From assembly GCF_029714405.1 (NCBI RefSeq), contig NZ_CP121650.1, positions 7,817,001 to 7,881,000 on the forward strand: a stretch of 64,000 nt of DNA, read 5' to 3'. Shown piece by piece: positions 26,617 through 36,628 of this stretch. Below the pieces are notes generated by a model. That model did no database searches, was not told where the DNA came from, and was given only the letters and a program-made list of their open reading frames with translations. This DNA is from Bradyrhizobium sp. CB82 (GTDB lineage: Bacteria > Pseudomonadota > Alphaproteobacteria > Rhizobiales > Xanthobacteraceae). A program made the translations under genes and the position numbers. Within the stretch, counting starts at the first letter, position 1. Each line of letters opens with the position of its first letter.

Positions 26617-26829
26617 TAAGTATTAAGAATCTCCAATGCCGATTTTCCCTGATGTAGGGCTTGCATCGCCGAAATTCTGCACCAGCCTTCAGAATTCCGA
26701 GGATTCACGACTAATTCCAACTTGCGCGATAGGTAGCCTTCGATCGCTGCCGGCATAATGCATCGAAGCCATTGATAACGTCTTCATGCAGTGGGTCTTC
26801 CGTATCGATCGTAAGCGCTTAGCAGCAAC

Positions 26830-28411
26830 CCTATTGATGCTGGCTTGACCTTTTGCGGAACCGCCATGGCATGAGGTCGTCGATTTCGCTTTGGGGATGG
26901 CCGGCAATGATCGCCGTGAGCGTTTCGGCGATGTAGGCGACCGGGTTGACGTCGTTGAGCTTACAATCGCCACGGTGGATGCGAGCAAGGCCCAGTTTTC
27001 GGCTCCGACCTCATGACCGGCGAAGAGCGCGTTTTTTCTGGTCAAGCAGATTGGCCGGATCGCGTTCTCAACCGGGTTGGTGTCGAGCTCGAGACGCCCG
27101 TCATCGAGGAAGCGCGTCAGCCCCTGCCAATGATTGAGCGCGTAGCGGATGTCATCAGCGAGCGTCGAGCCGCTGGAGATCATCGATAGCTGTTTCGCGA
27201 ACCACGGCTTCAACGCCTCGACGAGCGGCAGCGAGTGTTCCTTGCGCGCGGCCAGCCTGATATCCGGCTACGATGAACCGCGTACCATGGCTTCGATGGC
27301 GTAGAGCTGTGCGATCTGCCGGACGGCAGCCCCGGCGATCGGCGATTTACTGTTGCGGGCCAATTTGACGAAGCGCCTGCGCAAATGGCTCCAGCAATGT
27401 ACGAGCGTCCACGGCCCTTGCGGTCGGGCGACTTCGATCAGCCGATCATAACGGTCATAGGCATCGCATTGCAGGAAGCGTCCGTTGAAGCCGTCCAGGA
27501 ACTGCTCAGCGAAGGCGCCGCTGCGACCGGGGGCATATCGGAACAGCACGATGGGCGGACTTGGGCCGCTATGGCCGCGGTCGTCGGAGACGATCGCCCA
27601 GAAGTAAGCCCTTCTTCGTTTGACCACGCCCGGGATCGAGCACCGGCGCCGTGGTTTCATCCATGAACAGGCGATCCGCCGCTGCCAGATGGCGGCGCAT
27701 GTGGTCGGCAACGGGCTGCAGATGGAAGCAGGCGCGGCCTGACCAATTGCCCAGTGTCGCCCGATCAAGCCGGATCCCCTGGCGCGCATAGATCTCGGCC
27801 TGACGGTAAAACGGCGTATGGTCGCCAAACTTGGAGACGATCACCTGCGCAATCGCGGCTTTCGGTCGGTAGTCCGCCAGGCACGACATGCTCCAGTGCG
27901 TGCGCCTGCACGACAGGGCCCGAGCAGCGGCGGCAGATGTATTTCGGGCGGCGTGTGACCAGCACGCGCCATTGCGCCGGGATCACGTCGAGCCGTTTGC
28001 TGACGTCCTCGCCGATCTTCGTCATCGCCCCGCAACCGCACGGACAAAGCGTGCTCGCAGGCTCGATGATCCGCTCCACCCGCGGCAAATGCAGCCCCGA
28101 TTGCGACGGGCTTGATCCGATCCGCCGCGCGATCGGCCCTGGATGATCACGGCCGCCTTCTCCTGTGCCGCGTCCAGGACGCCTTGCGCGATCTCCACGT
28201 CTTCGAGCGGCAAATGATATTGATCTGGCCGCAGCTTCTCGGACTTCGCTCCGAACTTCTCTCGGCGTAGTTCCCCGAGAATAATCTCCACCCGGCACCG
28301 CGCTTCTTCCGACGTTGCCAGCGCCGCTTGATGTTCGCTCAATGCTGCCTGCGTTTGCGCTAAAAGCGCCTTCAGGCGTTCATTCTCGTCGCGAAGCGTC
28401 GCGGTGCTCAT
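26830..28411 (-). pseudogene. tnpC: IS66 transposase TnpC (several frameshifts)
   Basis: Starts MSTATLRDENERLKALLAQT at 28411 (leucine-zipper-like N-terminus), with LGELRREKFGAKSEKLRPDQ. In another frame: ICRRCSGPVVQAHALEHVVP (zinc-binding part). Then AQVIVSKFGDHTPFYRQAEI, RLFMDETTAPVLDPGR and QFLDGFNGRFLQCDAYDRYD. The end reads FLDDGRLELDTNPVENAIRP (catalytic Glu) and DDLMPWRFRKR. At least four frameshifts. The DDE core is recognisable but cannot be made as one protein. Confidence 0.85.
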
Positions 28412-28479
28412 GCGCCATGTCGAGCACATCTGCGCCGCCGGCGCCATGGCCAACTCGGTACAGAGTCATTCTGCCGCAC

Positions 28480-28833
28480 TTATGCAGCGACCTGTGGACG
28501 CCGCGCTTCCTCCGGGCGGACCAACCGCCAATCCAGGCCCTCGAACAGCGCGGCCAACATCGCCGGCGATATCCGCATCACGCCGTTCGCAATCTTTGGC
28601 GACACGGACTTGCAACCCTCGAGGCGTTTGTGCACCAGCACCAGGCCCGTTCGATCCCACACCAAAATCTTGATCCGGTCCGCCCGTTTCGACCGGAACA
28701 CAAAGGCTGCACCGCTGAACGGATCGAGACCAAGCGTCTCCTGCACCTTTGCAGCAAGCCCATCGTGCCCACAGCGGAAGTCGACGGGCCGCGTCGCGAT
28801 GTAAATCTTCAGCTCGGCGCCGGGGACAATCAT
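28480..28833 (-). CDS. tnpB: IS66 Orf2 protein TnpB, intact
   Basis: 117 residues, the usual length. MIVPGAELKIYIATRPVDFR, CGHDGLAAKVQETLGLDPFS and GAAFVFRSKRADRIKILVWD are the IS66 Orf2 hallmarks. The ATG overlaps the tnpA stop (ATGA at 28830-28833). It is needed for IS66 transposition, though its activity is unknown. Confidence 0.85.
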   Translation of the reverse strand: MIVPGAELKIYIATRPVDFRCGHDGLAAKVQETLGLDPFSGAAFVFRSKRADRIKILVWDRTGLVLVHKRLEGCKSVSPKIANGVMRISPAMLAALFEGLDWRLVRPEEARRPQVAA

Positions 28834-29162
28834 CGTGACGCCCGCACCGCACGGATCACTCGAGATAGCTGCTCCCCATCTATCGCCGCGTCCGTCCGCA
28901 CGACGACGTCGCCAATCGCAATCTCGAGCTTGACTGCAAGAACGTGACGCTCCTCTAACGGCCCCTCCACGACCAGCGGCGCGAACGGCGGCTGCGGAGC
29001 CTCGCACGACGGCAATTCGCCGCGCTGTCGGAAGCGTCGTCGCCAATCGTAAATTTGCAAGCGCGTCGCCCCGTGCTTGCCCGCCACCTCCGCCACCTGC
29101 GCCGAGCAGCAGACTTTCGGCGACGACGAGGCACACGGCTCCCGATGCTCGGCCGTTGCCAT
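28830..29162 (-). pseudogene. tnpA: IS66 TnpA, N-terminally truncated
   Basis: From an internal ATG at 29162: KVCCSAQVAEVAGKHGATRL and QIYDWRRRFRQRGELPS give the helix-turn-helix part of IS66 Orf1. The tail IGDVVVRTDAAIDGEQLSRV and IRAVRAS is typical. The normal N-terminal residues are replaced by reverse transcriptase sequence in the same frame (open to 29330). Confidence 0.7.
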
Positions 29163-29338
29163 GGCATAGCGTAAAGAGCGTGTGTTGGCATGGCATTGCC
29201 GGTCACACCAATCTTTTGCGCCTTTGGTCAGGTGACCCAGTCGCTTGAACTTGCGACGCAACCACGGGACCACATAGGTATCGATCCGATTCAGGGCCGG
29301 ACGCAATTGCGTCTTGTAGGAAGTGCCCATATTAGCTG
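29163..29338 (-). pseudogene. C-terminal fragment of a group II intron reverse transcriptase
   Basis: Reads YKTQLRPALNRIDTYVVPWL and RRKFKRLGHLTKGAKDWCDR, the end of the maturase domain of class D/F-like intron proteins (usual form R-x-KFKR-L and then A-NP-LFAHW, here decayed). It is fused in frame to IS66 TnpA. No other part of this RT was found nearby. Confidence 0.55.
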
Positions 29339-29984
29339 CTCCAGCGCAAGATTTATCTCCGCCGCTGCCAGTGAGGTGCTCGTCCTACACTGCGCGTCCA
29401 GAGGTGCTCGGGCGATCCGAACTATTCCTTATCGGAGGACGAGCCTTGGCAGATAATAGGTAAGCATCTGTCGGAATGGATGTTACCAAGCTGAGAGACG
29501 CCGTCGCGATTCCGGAAGCGGCCCGGGGAGATGTTCACTTGTTCGGTGAGCTCGATGCTACGGCAACCGGCATGCCCCGCGTCATACTGCGGATCGCCGA
29601 CCAGTTTGACCGTGTGCATTTCGACGGTGGTCTGCACTGCGATCGCACGTGAACTCTTCGGGTTAATGTGGGCGATCGCCAGGCAAGTTGCAGATAGCCT
29701 GATGATGCCCTTCTTATCATCATGCAGTGGCGGAGGCGGGACCACGGCAGAGGGAATGCCCGTCGAACGCTTGTGGCGCGCCAACCCCCTGCAACGCGCG
29801 GCGATCGTAGGTTGGCGTAGGCGAGGGAGTGGAATTAGCCGATACGGCTCGCGCTACCATTTCTCGTGTTAAGGCTCGAGTACACCAGCTTCTGCTGACA
29901 TCGCGGATACCTCAAGCGGGTCTCTATTTAGTTTCGGGATCGCGGAGGAAGAACTGCCCAAAAGTTCAAGCTATGGGATTATAA
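29339..29984. other. No gene firmly recognised
   Basis: A minus-strand frame at 29422-29784 (VQTTVEMHTVKLVGDPQYDA, GCRSIELTEQVNISPGRFRN) has coding-like composition but matches no family I know. It may be the decayed gene that followed the MFS transporter on the same strand. Confidence 0.35.
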
Positions 29985-30430
29985 ACCGGCCGAGCGCCAG
30001 AATCTGTAGCCCAACTGGCGGATGCGAACGCAAGCTGGTAGACAGTGGTCCTGACCATCCTGAACGGACCATTGGTCAAGATGAGTCCGGCCCCGGATTG
30101 GACGATGAAACACCAGCCGAAGTGAAGAACGTACAAGCCGGCATTTGCTGCCGGTGAGCTCGCTTGGGAAATATTCCGCAAGGATTGCACAACTGAGGAC
30201 TGTCGCTGCGACGACAATCGAGATGACGAGCCACGGCAATCGCGATGGCAACGTCAGGCGCAGGATCAATGCAAGTTCAGCCCTACAAACAACACTGTCA
30301 CTGTCGCGAGCAGAATTTCCGACCCTATCCCACGTCTGCGTAGACGATCAGCCAACGTACCGAGTAGCAACACCCCGGCGCTGCTTCCTAATGCCACGAT
30401 GATAGCTGCGTGATCGAGGAGTGAGCCCTT
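29985..30430 (-). pseudogene. MFS transporter, 3' part (frameshifted)
   Basis: HAAIIVALGSSAGVLLLGTL and ADRLRRRGIGSEILLATVTV (membrane helix, A-D-R-x-x-R-R loop of the major facilitator superfamily). Then in a second frame PSRLPWLVISIVVAATVLSC and AILAEYFPSELTG, and in a third ANAGLYVLHFGWCFIVQSGA. The N-terminal part lies at 32105-32420 beyond an IS701 element. The gene is both frameshifted and split. Confidence 0.65.
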
Positions 30431-30667
30431 CGACATTCGTCAGCCAAGGTGCTGCCCTCAAGGCTTGCAATGACCAAGCCGACCCAATGCGGCTTGCTGA
30501 AAGCGTGCTGTCTGCCAGAAGCGCCGATCTGTGTAGATCGCACTTAGTTTTAAGGCAGCTTGCTAGTACTACTGAGTCAGAAAAGTGTCTGATTCAAAAG
30601 ATCGCGGGCGAGATCCTGTGAGAATCAGTTACCGGTTGAGATTCAGGCATCGGCAACGGGGGCTGAT
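30431..30667. other. Flank of the IS701 element
   Basis: Short stretch between MFS codons and the IS701 transposase ATG. It includes the left end of the IS element, whose exact boundary was not fixed. Confidence 0.4.
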
Positions 30668-32090
30668 ATGGATCTCCGGACATCAGGCGGCAGTGAATCG
30701 CGATTTTCGGCTTTTGTCGAGAAACTTGTGAGTGTGATCGGACATGCGGACCGGGCCCAGCCGTTGTTTGATTATTGCATCGGCTTAATCATACCGGGGG
30801 GCGTAAAAGCGTTGAGCCTGTGGCAGCGGTAACGGCACCTGATCGGACGGCGGCGCAGCATCAGTCGCTGCTGCACTTCGTCGGCCAATCGCCTTGGTCT
30901 GACGAGGGTGTTTTGGCCAAAGTGGGTGAGATGGTACTGCCGGCGATAGAGCGCCATGGACCGATCGAAGCGTGGATCATCGATGACACCGGTTTTCCCA
31001 AAAAGGGAGCGCACTCGGTCGGTATGGCGCGTCAATATTGCGGGCAGCTCGGCAAGCAGGATAACTGCCAAGTCGCGGTATCCCTGTCGCTTGCCAATCA
31101 CCACGCCAGTCTGCCGGCGATGTATCGTCTCTATCTGCCGCAGGAATGGGCGGCAGATAAGAAACGTCGGCGCAAAGCGGGCGTGCCCAAGGAGATCAGC
31201 TTTAAGACCAAGCCAGAGATCGCGCTTGAACAGATCGAAGCAGCCTGCAGAGCCGGGCTTCCTCTCGGCGTGGCGCTGATGGATGCCGGATATGGCTGCA
31301 ACACGGACCTGCGGACCAGCATCAGCGCGTTGGCGTTGACCTATGTGGCTGGTATCTTGCCAAACACCACGGTGTGGACATCCGACACGGCGCCGCTACC
31401 GCCGAAAAAATGGTCGGGCAAAGGGCGGACCACCAAAGCTGCTGCGCCGCGACCACAAGCATCAACCGATTTCGGTCAAGGAGCTTGCTCTTTGCCTTCC
31501 TAAGCGGGTCTGGCGCACGATCAAGTGGCGAGAGGGCGCGGCCGAGCGGCTATCGTCGCGTTTCGCTCGCGCGCGCGTTTGCGTCGCGCATCGAGATTAC
31601 CAACTCACCGAAAGCCGACCGGAAGAATGGCTTTTGATCGAATGGCCAGAAGGTGAGGACGAGCCGACCAAATACTGGCTTTCAACGTTGCCGGAAACGA
31701 TCACTTTTGGAAGGCTAGTCGATCTAACCAAGCTGCGCTGGCGCATCGAGCGCGATTATCAGGATCTCAAACAAGAGGTCGGGCTCGGGCATTTCGAAGG
31801 GCGAGGTTGGCGTGGCTTCCACCACCACGCTACGCTGTGCATCGCAGCCTACGGATTCCCGGTCTCCGAGAGGGAGACGATTCCCCCCTCGGGATCTCGT
31901 TCCACCAGGCCGTTCAAGAGACTTGCGGTTTCCAACGGTTACCGACCCAGAGGCTCCGCTGCTGCGACCCGAACGTCACATCCCGAACTCGATTGCGACG
32001 ATGCGGCGAAGACTGCTCGTTGCCATCGTCCGCAACCTCTCACGCTGTCCCTGTTGCATTCGCCCGATCAAACAGCGTCTTCTTTTGTGA
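30668..32090 (+). pseudogene. IS701-family transposase (frameshifted)
   Basis: ATG at 30668: ESRFSAFVEKLVSVIGHADR, AQPLFDYCIGLI. Frameshift near 30800, then LLHFVGQSPWSDEGVLAKVG, IEAWIIDDTGFPKKGAHSVG (first catalytic Asp), MARQYCGQLGKQDNCQVAVS, LPLGVALMDAGYGCNTDLRT (second Asp). A second shift near 31430 is followed by LTKLRWRIERDYQDLKQEVG (catalytic Glu) and, in a third frame, RNLSRCPCCIR at the end. All catalytic motifs of DDE_5 transposases are present, but three frames are needed. It splits an MFS gene. Confidence 0.85.
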
Positions 32091-32104
32091 CGCAGTAAGA
32101 CTAG

Positions 32105-32420
32105 GTCGCCTGTGGTCGCCCGGCCTCAGGAACCGCTACGAAGGCCGAAGCGGAGGTCGCAAGAGGTAATAGTTCAGACAGCCCACGCCGTATATTCTAA
32201 CAGCCACTGGGTTGGCGTTGTTGCAGTCACTGAATATAGTGGCACCGACTATCATCATGTAGCCCAACCAGGGCGACGCGGTCCCTTGGAAACGAGGTGA
32301 CAATGGCCTTCAGCCCAGCCATTGCTGCAGCTGAGACACCGATGCCGATCATCGCACGCCATGGAGAACCTGATCGTAAGCGCAGCGCCGAGGCCGTTCA
32401 GATTATTTGTGCGCAGTCTT
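32105..32420 (-). pseudogene. MFS transporter, 5' part (frameshifted)
   Basis: Three frames give IIGIGVSAAAMAGLKAIVTS, FPRDRVALV, GYMMIVGA, VTATTPTQWLLEYTAWA and LSELLPLATSASAFVAVPEA. This is the helix 3 to 6 part of an MFS carrier. Its continuation (29985-30430) lies beyond the IS701 insertion. The true N-terminus is not recognisable. Confidence 0.6.
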
Positions 32421-32463
32421 GGGAGCATCGTTAGAAGAGTCATCTTCAGCAAGGGTGCTCATA

Positions 32464-32869
32464 ATGGACGACCATTCCGACGACACAAGACGACCGTTGT
32501 CGCCGCGTATCGAAGTGTATGCGCGTAGGTCGAAAGGACTGGCGGGATGATTTGAAGGCGCAGATTGTTGCGGAAAGCCTTCGGTCGGGTGCGGTTGTAA
32601 CAGATATCGCACGCCACCACGGCTGCCGGCCACAGCAGGTGCACGACTGGCGGCGCCGGGCGCGTTTAGGTCAATTGGTGCCGCCAGCTTCGGCGGATAC
32701 ACTATCGGTGGTGTCGGAATCGTCGGTACCGGCGGCCGAGGAGCCCTCCGGATCGCCGGAATCCGCTATCACGGAGCTCCTGGGTGCACGGGTAGAGATA
32801 CGCGGGACGCCTGGCCTTGCGGTGCTAAATGATGTGTTCATGGCACTCCGACGGTCACATTCATGCTGA
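32464..32869 (+). pseudogene. tnpA: IS66 TnpA, copy 2 (start frameshifted)
   Basis: MDDHSDDTRRPLSPRIEVYA at 32464, then a shift near 32545 to WRDDLKAQIVAESLRSGAVV, TDIARHHGCRPQQVHDWRRR (helix-turn-helix) and LLGARVEIRGTPGLAVL, ending RRSHSC. Typical of the y4hO-like IS66 Orf1. One frameshift separates start and body. Confidence 0.75.
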
Positions 32870-33211
32870 CGCCACCCGCTTGCCTCACGATTTACATTGC
32901 GAAGCAGCCTGTGGGCTTCAGGAAGTGCGCGGATGGCTTGGCGCTTGGCGAAGGAGACACTAGGCCACGACCCGATGAAGGACGTGACGGTAGTCTTCCG
33001 TGCAAAGCGCGCCGACCGGGTGAAGATTGTCGTCTGGGATGGCAGCGGCCTTGTGATGTATTGGAAGCGGTTCGATGGCAGCGGCTTTCAAATGGCCTCC
33101 CTTTGTGGCGGGTATCATGCGGATGAACACCGCGCAGTTGTCCGCGGTTCTGGCCGGCATGGATTGGACACGCATGCACGCGCCTCGAATCCCGCAGCCG
33201 AAAGCACTTGC
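32863..33211 (+). pseudogene. tnpB: IS66 TnpB, copy 2 (frameshifted)
   Basis: MLTPPACLTIYIAKQPVGFR, then in other frames LAKETLGHDPMKDVTVVFRA, KRADRVKIVVWDGSGLVMYW and finally GMDWTRMHAPRIPQPKALA with a stop at 33211. Start overlaps the tnpA end. Two frameshifts. Confidence 0.75.
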
Positions 33212-33266
33212 TTAGGAAATAAAATCTTCGCTGCATCGGGGCGCGAAGCATGGCAGAATCGGGCCA

Positions 33267-33350
33267 ATGAGTGATTTGCCTGATGAGCTGCCGAGCGATC
33301 CAGCCGAGCTGCGTGCCTTTGCCGCGGCTCTGCTGGATCTGGATGGGTTC
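33267..33350 (+). pseudogene. tnpC: IS66 TnpC, copy 2, 5' fragment
   Basis: MSDLPDELPSDPAELRAFAA ALL is the start of IS66 TnpC. The zipper, zinc and DDE parts are missing because the sequence runs into a serine recombinase fragment near 33360. Confidence 0.7.
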
Positions 33351-33369
33351 AAGAAGGCTTCGTCGCGGC

Positions 33370-33679
33370 CCGAGGCTGCGTCTTCAAAGGCGAAAACGTC
33401 TGGGTGTTACGCACCCGCTGGGGCATTTTCACCGTCAAAATCAACGGCATGGAGAAGAAACCGATGCGCTGGCCCGACGGGAGCTTCTCGATTCAGGGGG
33501 CAGCGGCTGAGGTTGGAGCAACCCCGCAAACAATCTTCGATTATCTCGCGCGCGGATTGCTGACGGGTCATCAGTTGGCCAAGGGCCAGCCATGGCAGAT
33601 CGAGCTCTCAGACAAACAGATTACTCAGCTTCGCAACCATGTACGACGCACCAAGCGTTCGAAGAAGGAGGCATCATGA
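33370..33679 (+). pseudogene. Serine recombinase, C-terminal fragment
   Basis: KGENVWVLRTRWGIFTVKIN, MRWPDGSFSIQGAAAEVGAT, PQTIFDYLARGLLTGHQLAK, GQPWQIELSDKQITQLRNHV and RRTKRSKKEAS form the C-terminal end of a large recombinase found widely in Bradyrhizobium, with a MerR-like HTH segment. The N-terminal end of this recombinase type is seen at 51471-51965, so the two pieces may come from one element family. Confidence 0.6.
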
Positions 33680-34011
33680 AGTCATCGGCGCCGATTAGCG
33701 CGTGCCATTGATCAACGGCAGCGGTCCTCGAGGATCTCCAGGAGGTCGTGACGGACGGCCTCTGATGGCAAGCACAATTTGGCACTTCGAACGACTTGGA
33801 CGGCTGCGATCGTATAATCCGGCCTTTAGCGCGGATCATATCTCCGCTGGCCCTGATGAAGTCCGACAACCAAGGGGTCACATCAAGGATGCGAGCTTTA
33901 GAGCTCACGCGACTGGTCGGGTTTTCCTGGTTTTCGGTGGCGACCGTTGTCTTCATCATGCCTCCAAGCTTAGAACTCTTTGATTTGGATGCGGCTGGCC
34001 GAAACTGACGC
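33680..34011. other. No gene recognised
   Basis: Holds the downstream end of the recombinase remnant and the 3' end of an IS110 element. No supported coding frame. Confidence 0.4.
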
Positions 34012-35032
34012 TCAGGGTTTGGCGAACATCTCGGTGCGGAAGCATTCTCCGGTTCTCATCATTGCCCAGATGATCCGAACCAACTTGTTGGCAAGAGCGA
34101 CGGTCACAAGCCGCGCCGGCTTTTTCGCCAAGAGCCCGACAATTCAGTCGCGCAAACCGCCGCGGCGTTTTTCCACAACGTTTAGAAGCGATGTTGCTCC
34201 GAGAACCAGTAGCTTCCTTATATATCGATTATCCGCCTTGGTGATGCTTCCGAGAGTCGGTTTACCCCCACTCGAACTTTTCCTGGGCGTCAGCCCGAGC
34301 CAGGCAGCAAATTTCCGCCCCGAATTGAATACGCTTGGGTCCGGTACACTGGCTGCAATTACCGAGGCAACAAGCTTGCCAATGCCGGGAATTTCTCCGA
34401 GCGAACGGCTCGTCTCGCTTCGCGCGTGGGCCTTGGCGATCTCCTTCTCTAAATCATCGAGCGCGCTTCCGAGCGCATCAATTTGCTGACCGAGAACCCT
34501 TGCAGCCATGACAGCGGCGCCCCGAAGAGTCGTGTCGCCTTCTGCGTGGCCTAAAAGCTCGTTGACGCGGCCGGTGCCCTTGGCGACGACAAGACCGAAT
34601 TCGGCTAGTTGGCCGCGTAGAGCGTTCACGCTCATCGTTCGCTGTTTGACGAGCAGCTCGCGCGTCTTGTGCAGCATCAGGGTCGCTTGCTGATCAGCGC
34701 TCTTGATCGGCACAAAACGCATGGGATGCGCGAGACGCTTCACAGATGGCCTCCGCATCGACGGCATCGTTCTTACCCCGCTTGACATAGGGCTTTGTGC
34801 AGGCCGGCGGCATCAGTGACACATCATGCCCCATGGCCTTCAATTCGCGCGCCCAGTAGCGCGCTGAGCCGCAAGCTTCCATGCCAACGCGGCACGGCTC
34901 GATCTTCGAGAAAAACTCGCGCATTGTCCGGCGCGTCAGCTTGCGCTTTACGGCTGGTGCATTCTCGCTAGATAGCGCGTGAACCTGAAAATAGTTCTTG
35001 GCGAGATCAACGCCTATTCTGACAAACTTCAT
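34012..35032 (-). pseudogene. IS110-family transposase (frameshift and premature stop)
   Basis: ATG at 35032: MKFVRIGVDLAKNYFQVHAL (first Asp), EPCRVGMEACGSARYWAREL, RGKNDAVDAEAICEA. A frameshift near 34730 is followed by MRFVPIKSADQQATLMLHKT, SLGEIPGIGKLVASVIAASV, KFAAWLGLTPRKSSSGGKPT and NRYIRKLLVLGATSLLNV. A TGA replaces the Trp of the RDW motif at about 34144, then VGLLAKKPARLVTVALANKL ends at 34012. Confidence 0.85.
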
Positions 35033-35084
35033 CGCGGACGGTTTCCCTTCTTTGTGGCGCCCTGGCGGCCACGCTTGGCACTAT

Positions 35085-35393
35085 GATGCCGTTGAGGTGA
35101 GGCCGTCCACACCATCAAGAATGAGAAGATCGACGCGGCCGAGCGCACGCAGCCGAGGGGGGGGTGGCGGCCGTCGCCGCGCGCCAGAGCGAGATCGGTG
35201 AACAGCCGCGGGACGCACTGATAGAGCACGGAACGATTGTCGTGGCAGGCCTTGTTGCCGAGCGCCGAGGCGAGCCAGCTCTTGCCGACGCCGGACGGCT
35301 CGCAGATCAAAAGGTTGGCGTGGTCGTCGATCCATTGGCATTCGACCAGCATCGTCAGCAGGCTGCGGTCGGGGCCACGCGGGGTGCGGTGGC
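35085..35393 (-). pseudogene. istB: IS21 IstB ATPase, internal fragment
   Basis: DRSLLTMLVECQWIDDHANL, LLICEPSGVGKSWLASALGN (Walker A), KACHDNRSVLYQCVPRLFTD and LALARGDGRH, then in another frame RALGRVDLLILDG (Walker B). Joined without a gap to IS630 sequence at 35394. Both ends of the istB gene are missing. Confidence 0.7.
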
Positions 35394-36079
35394 GCCCGTA
35401 GCACTTGCTGATGACCCGCCCGGTCGCAATATCGAGGGCGGCGAACAGCGATGTGGTGCCATGCCTTTTGTAGTCATGGCTCCTTCGGGCCGCCTGGCCG
35501 GGACGCATCGGCAGCATCGGCTGGCTGCGGTCCAACGCTGGATTTGGGACTTCTCATCCACACACAAAACGATGGCGTGCTCCGGCGGTGAGACATAGAG
35601 GCCCACGACATCGCACACTTTGGCCCCGAAGTTCGGATCGGTCGAGAGCTTGAACGTCTCCATCCGGTGCGGCCGGAGCCCGAAAGCCCACCAGATGCGT
35701 TGTACCGTCGATACCGATAGGCCGCTGGTCTTCGCCATGGCGCGGGAGCTCCAATGAGTGGCGTTCTCAGGGCAACTCTCCAACGTCCTCACGATCACGG
35801 CTTCGATGCGGGCATCGTCAATCGTGCGCCCGCCGGAGCGCGGCTCGTCGTGCAGCCCGGCTATGCGCTGCTCCATAAAACGCCGCCGCCACTTGCCTAT
35901 CGTCTGCCGGTCTAGCCCCAGCCTGGCCGGCACTTCCGTGTTCTGGCCACCTTCGCACAGGTCAGCACAATCCGGGCTCTCAGAGCCAGCGCCTGCGCTG
36001 TCTTCCGCCGCATCGGCGACGTCAGTTCGGCACGCTCATCATCGCTCAGTATCAGGGAAGCAAGTTGCTGGATAGCCAT
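35394..36079 (-). pseudogene. IS630-family transposase, 5' part (frameshifted), second IS630 type
   Basis: ATG at 36079: MAIQQLASLILSDDERAELT, QALALRARIVLTCA, frameshift, then VPARLGLDRQTIGKWRRRFM, DARIEAVIVRTLESCPENAT, VSTVQRIWWAFGLRPHRMET, HAIVLCVDEKSQIQ (first catalytic Asp). Another shift leads to DRSQPMLPMRPGQAARRSHD, YKRHGTTSLFAALDIATGRV, ending at CYGRHR where istB sequence begins. The second Asp and the Glu are missing. A different lineage from the IS630 gene at 23863-24286. Confidence 0.8.
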
Positions 36080-36280
36080 TGGAGACTCCGTCGCTGTTTG
36101 CCTCCATCCTTGGCACAGCGACGCGAATCTATTGCGAATCTATGATTGCGAACTTGTGACTCGCGACACTAGCTACTTTCCGGCGCAAAATTCGACGGCG
36201 TTGGCATTTGGATAGAATCGGCTGGTTTGCGGAAAACTGCAAGATCGGACGGATTTGGGTTGACCCATTGATTCATTCTT

Positions 36281-36628
36281 ATGAATGATTCGAGAGCGGA
36301 CCCTCCGAGCGCGCCAGAAGCTGGTCGGCAAGTTGCCAATCACCGGCGAGTTGCTGCGCGGCTCGCTGCTGGAACGCACCATCCGCCCAAAGGATGCCCG
36401 AAATGCGCGCGTGGCGAAGGGCATCAGGTGTTTGTCTTGACGGTGACCTACCCGGGAGGACGTACGCGCCAGTTCAGCGTGCGGCGCGAGCGGGTTGCCG
36501 AGGTGCGCCGCTGGCTGAGCAATTATCAGGACCTGAAGGAGGCGATCGAGACCGTTTGCGAGCTCAATCATGATCTGCTGCGTCCGGACCAGGCCGCATC
36601 GAAGAGGCGGAGGAAGCGGCATGATTGA
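36281..36628 (+). CDS. ISNCY accessory protein (DUF6788-like), copy 2
   Basis: Same 115-residue protein as 12344-12691: CPKCARGEGHQVFVLTVTYP and GGRTRQFSVRRERVAEVRRW, then a basic tail. Overlaps the transposase start by 8 nt, so the two are probably translated together. Function unproven. Confidence 0.55.
   Translation: MNDSRADPPSAPEAGRQVANHRRVAARLAAGTHHPPKGCPKCARGEGHQVFVLTVTYPGGRTRQFSVRRERVAEVRRWLSNYQDLKEAIETVCELNHDLLRPDQAASKRRRKRHD

Larger units (their letters stand above)
26812..29162 (-). mobile_element. IS66-family element (tnpA, tnpB, tnpC), degenerate copy 1
   Basis: Three IS66 genes in the normal order on the minus strand. The right-hand GTAAGCG-type end of IS66 elements is seen near 26812 (GTAAGCGCTTAGC). 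The other end is lost because tnpA is fused to a reverse transcriptase fragment at 29163. Only tnpB is whole. Confidence 0.75.

Noticed and set aside
25419..26657. Two plus-strand frames of 179 and 228 codons
   Set aside because: Both are antisense to the porin, which has a signal peptide, barrel pattern and its own terminator on the other strand.
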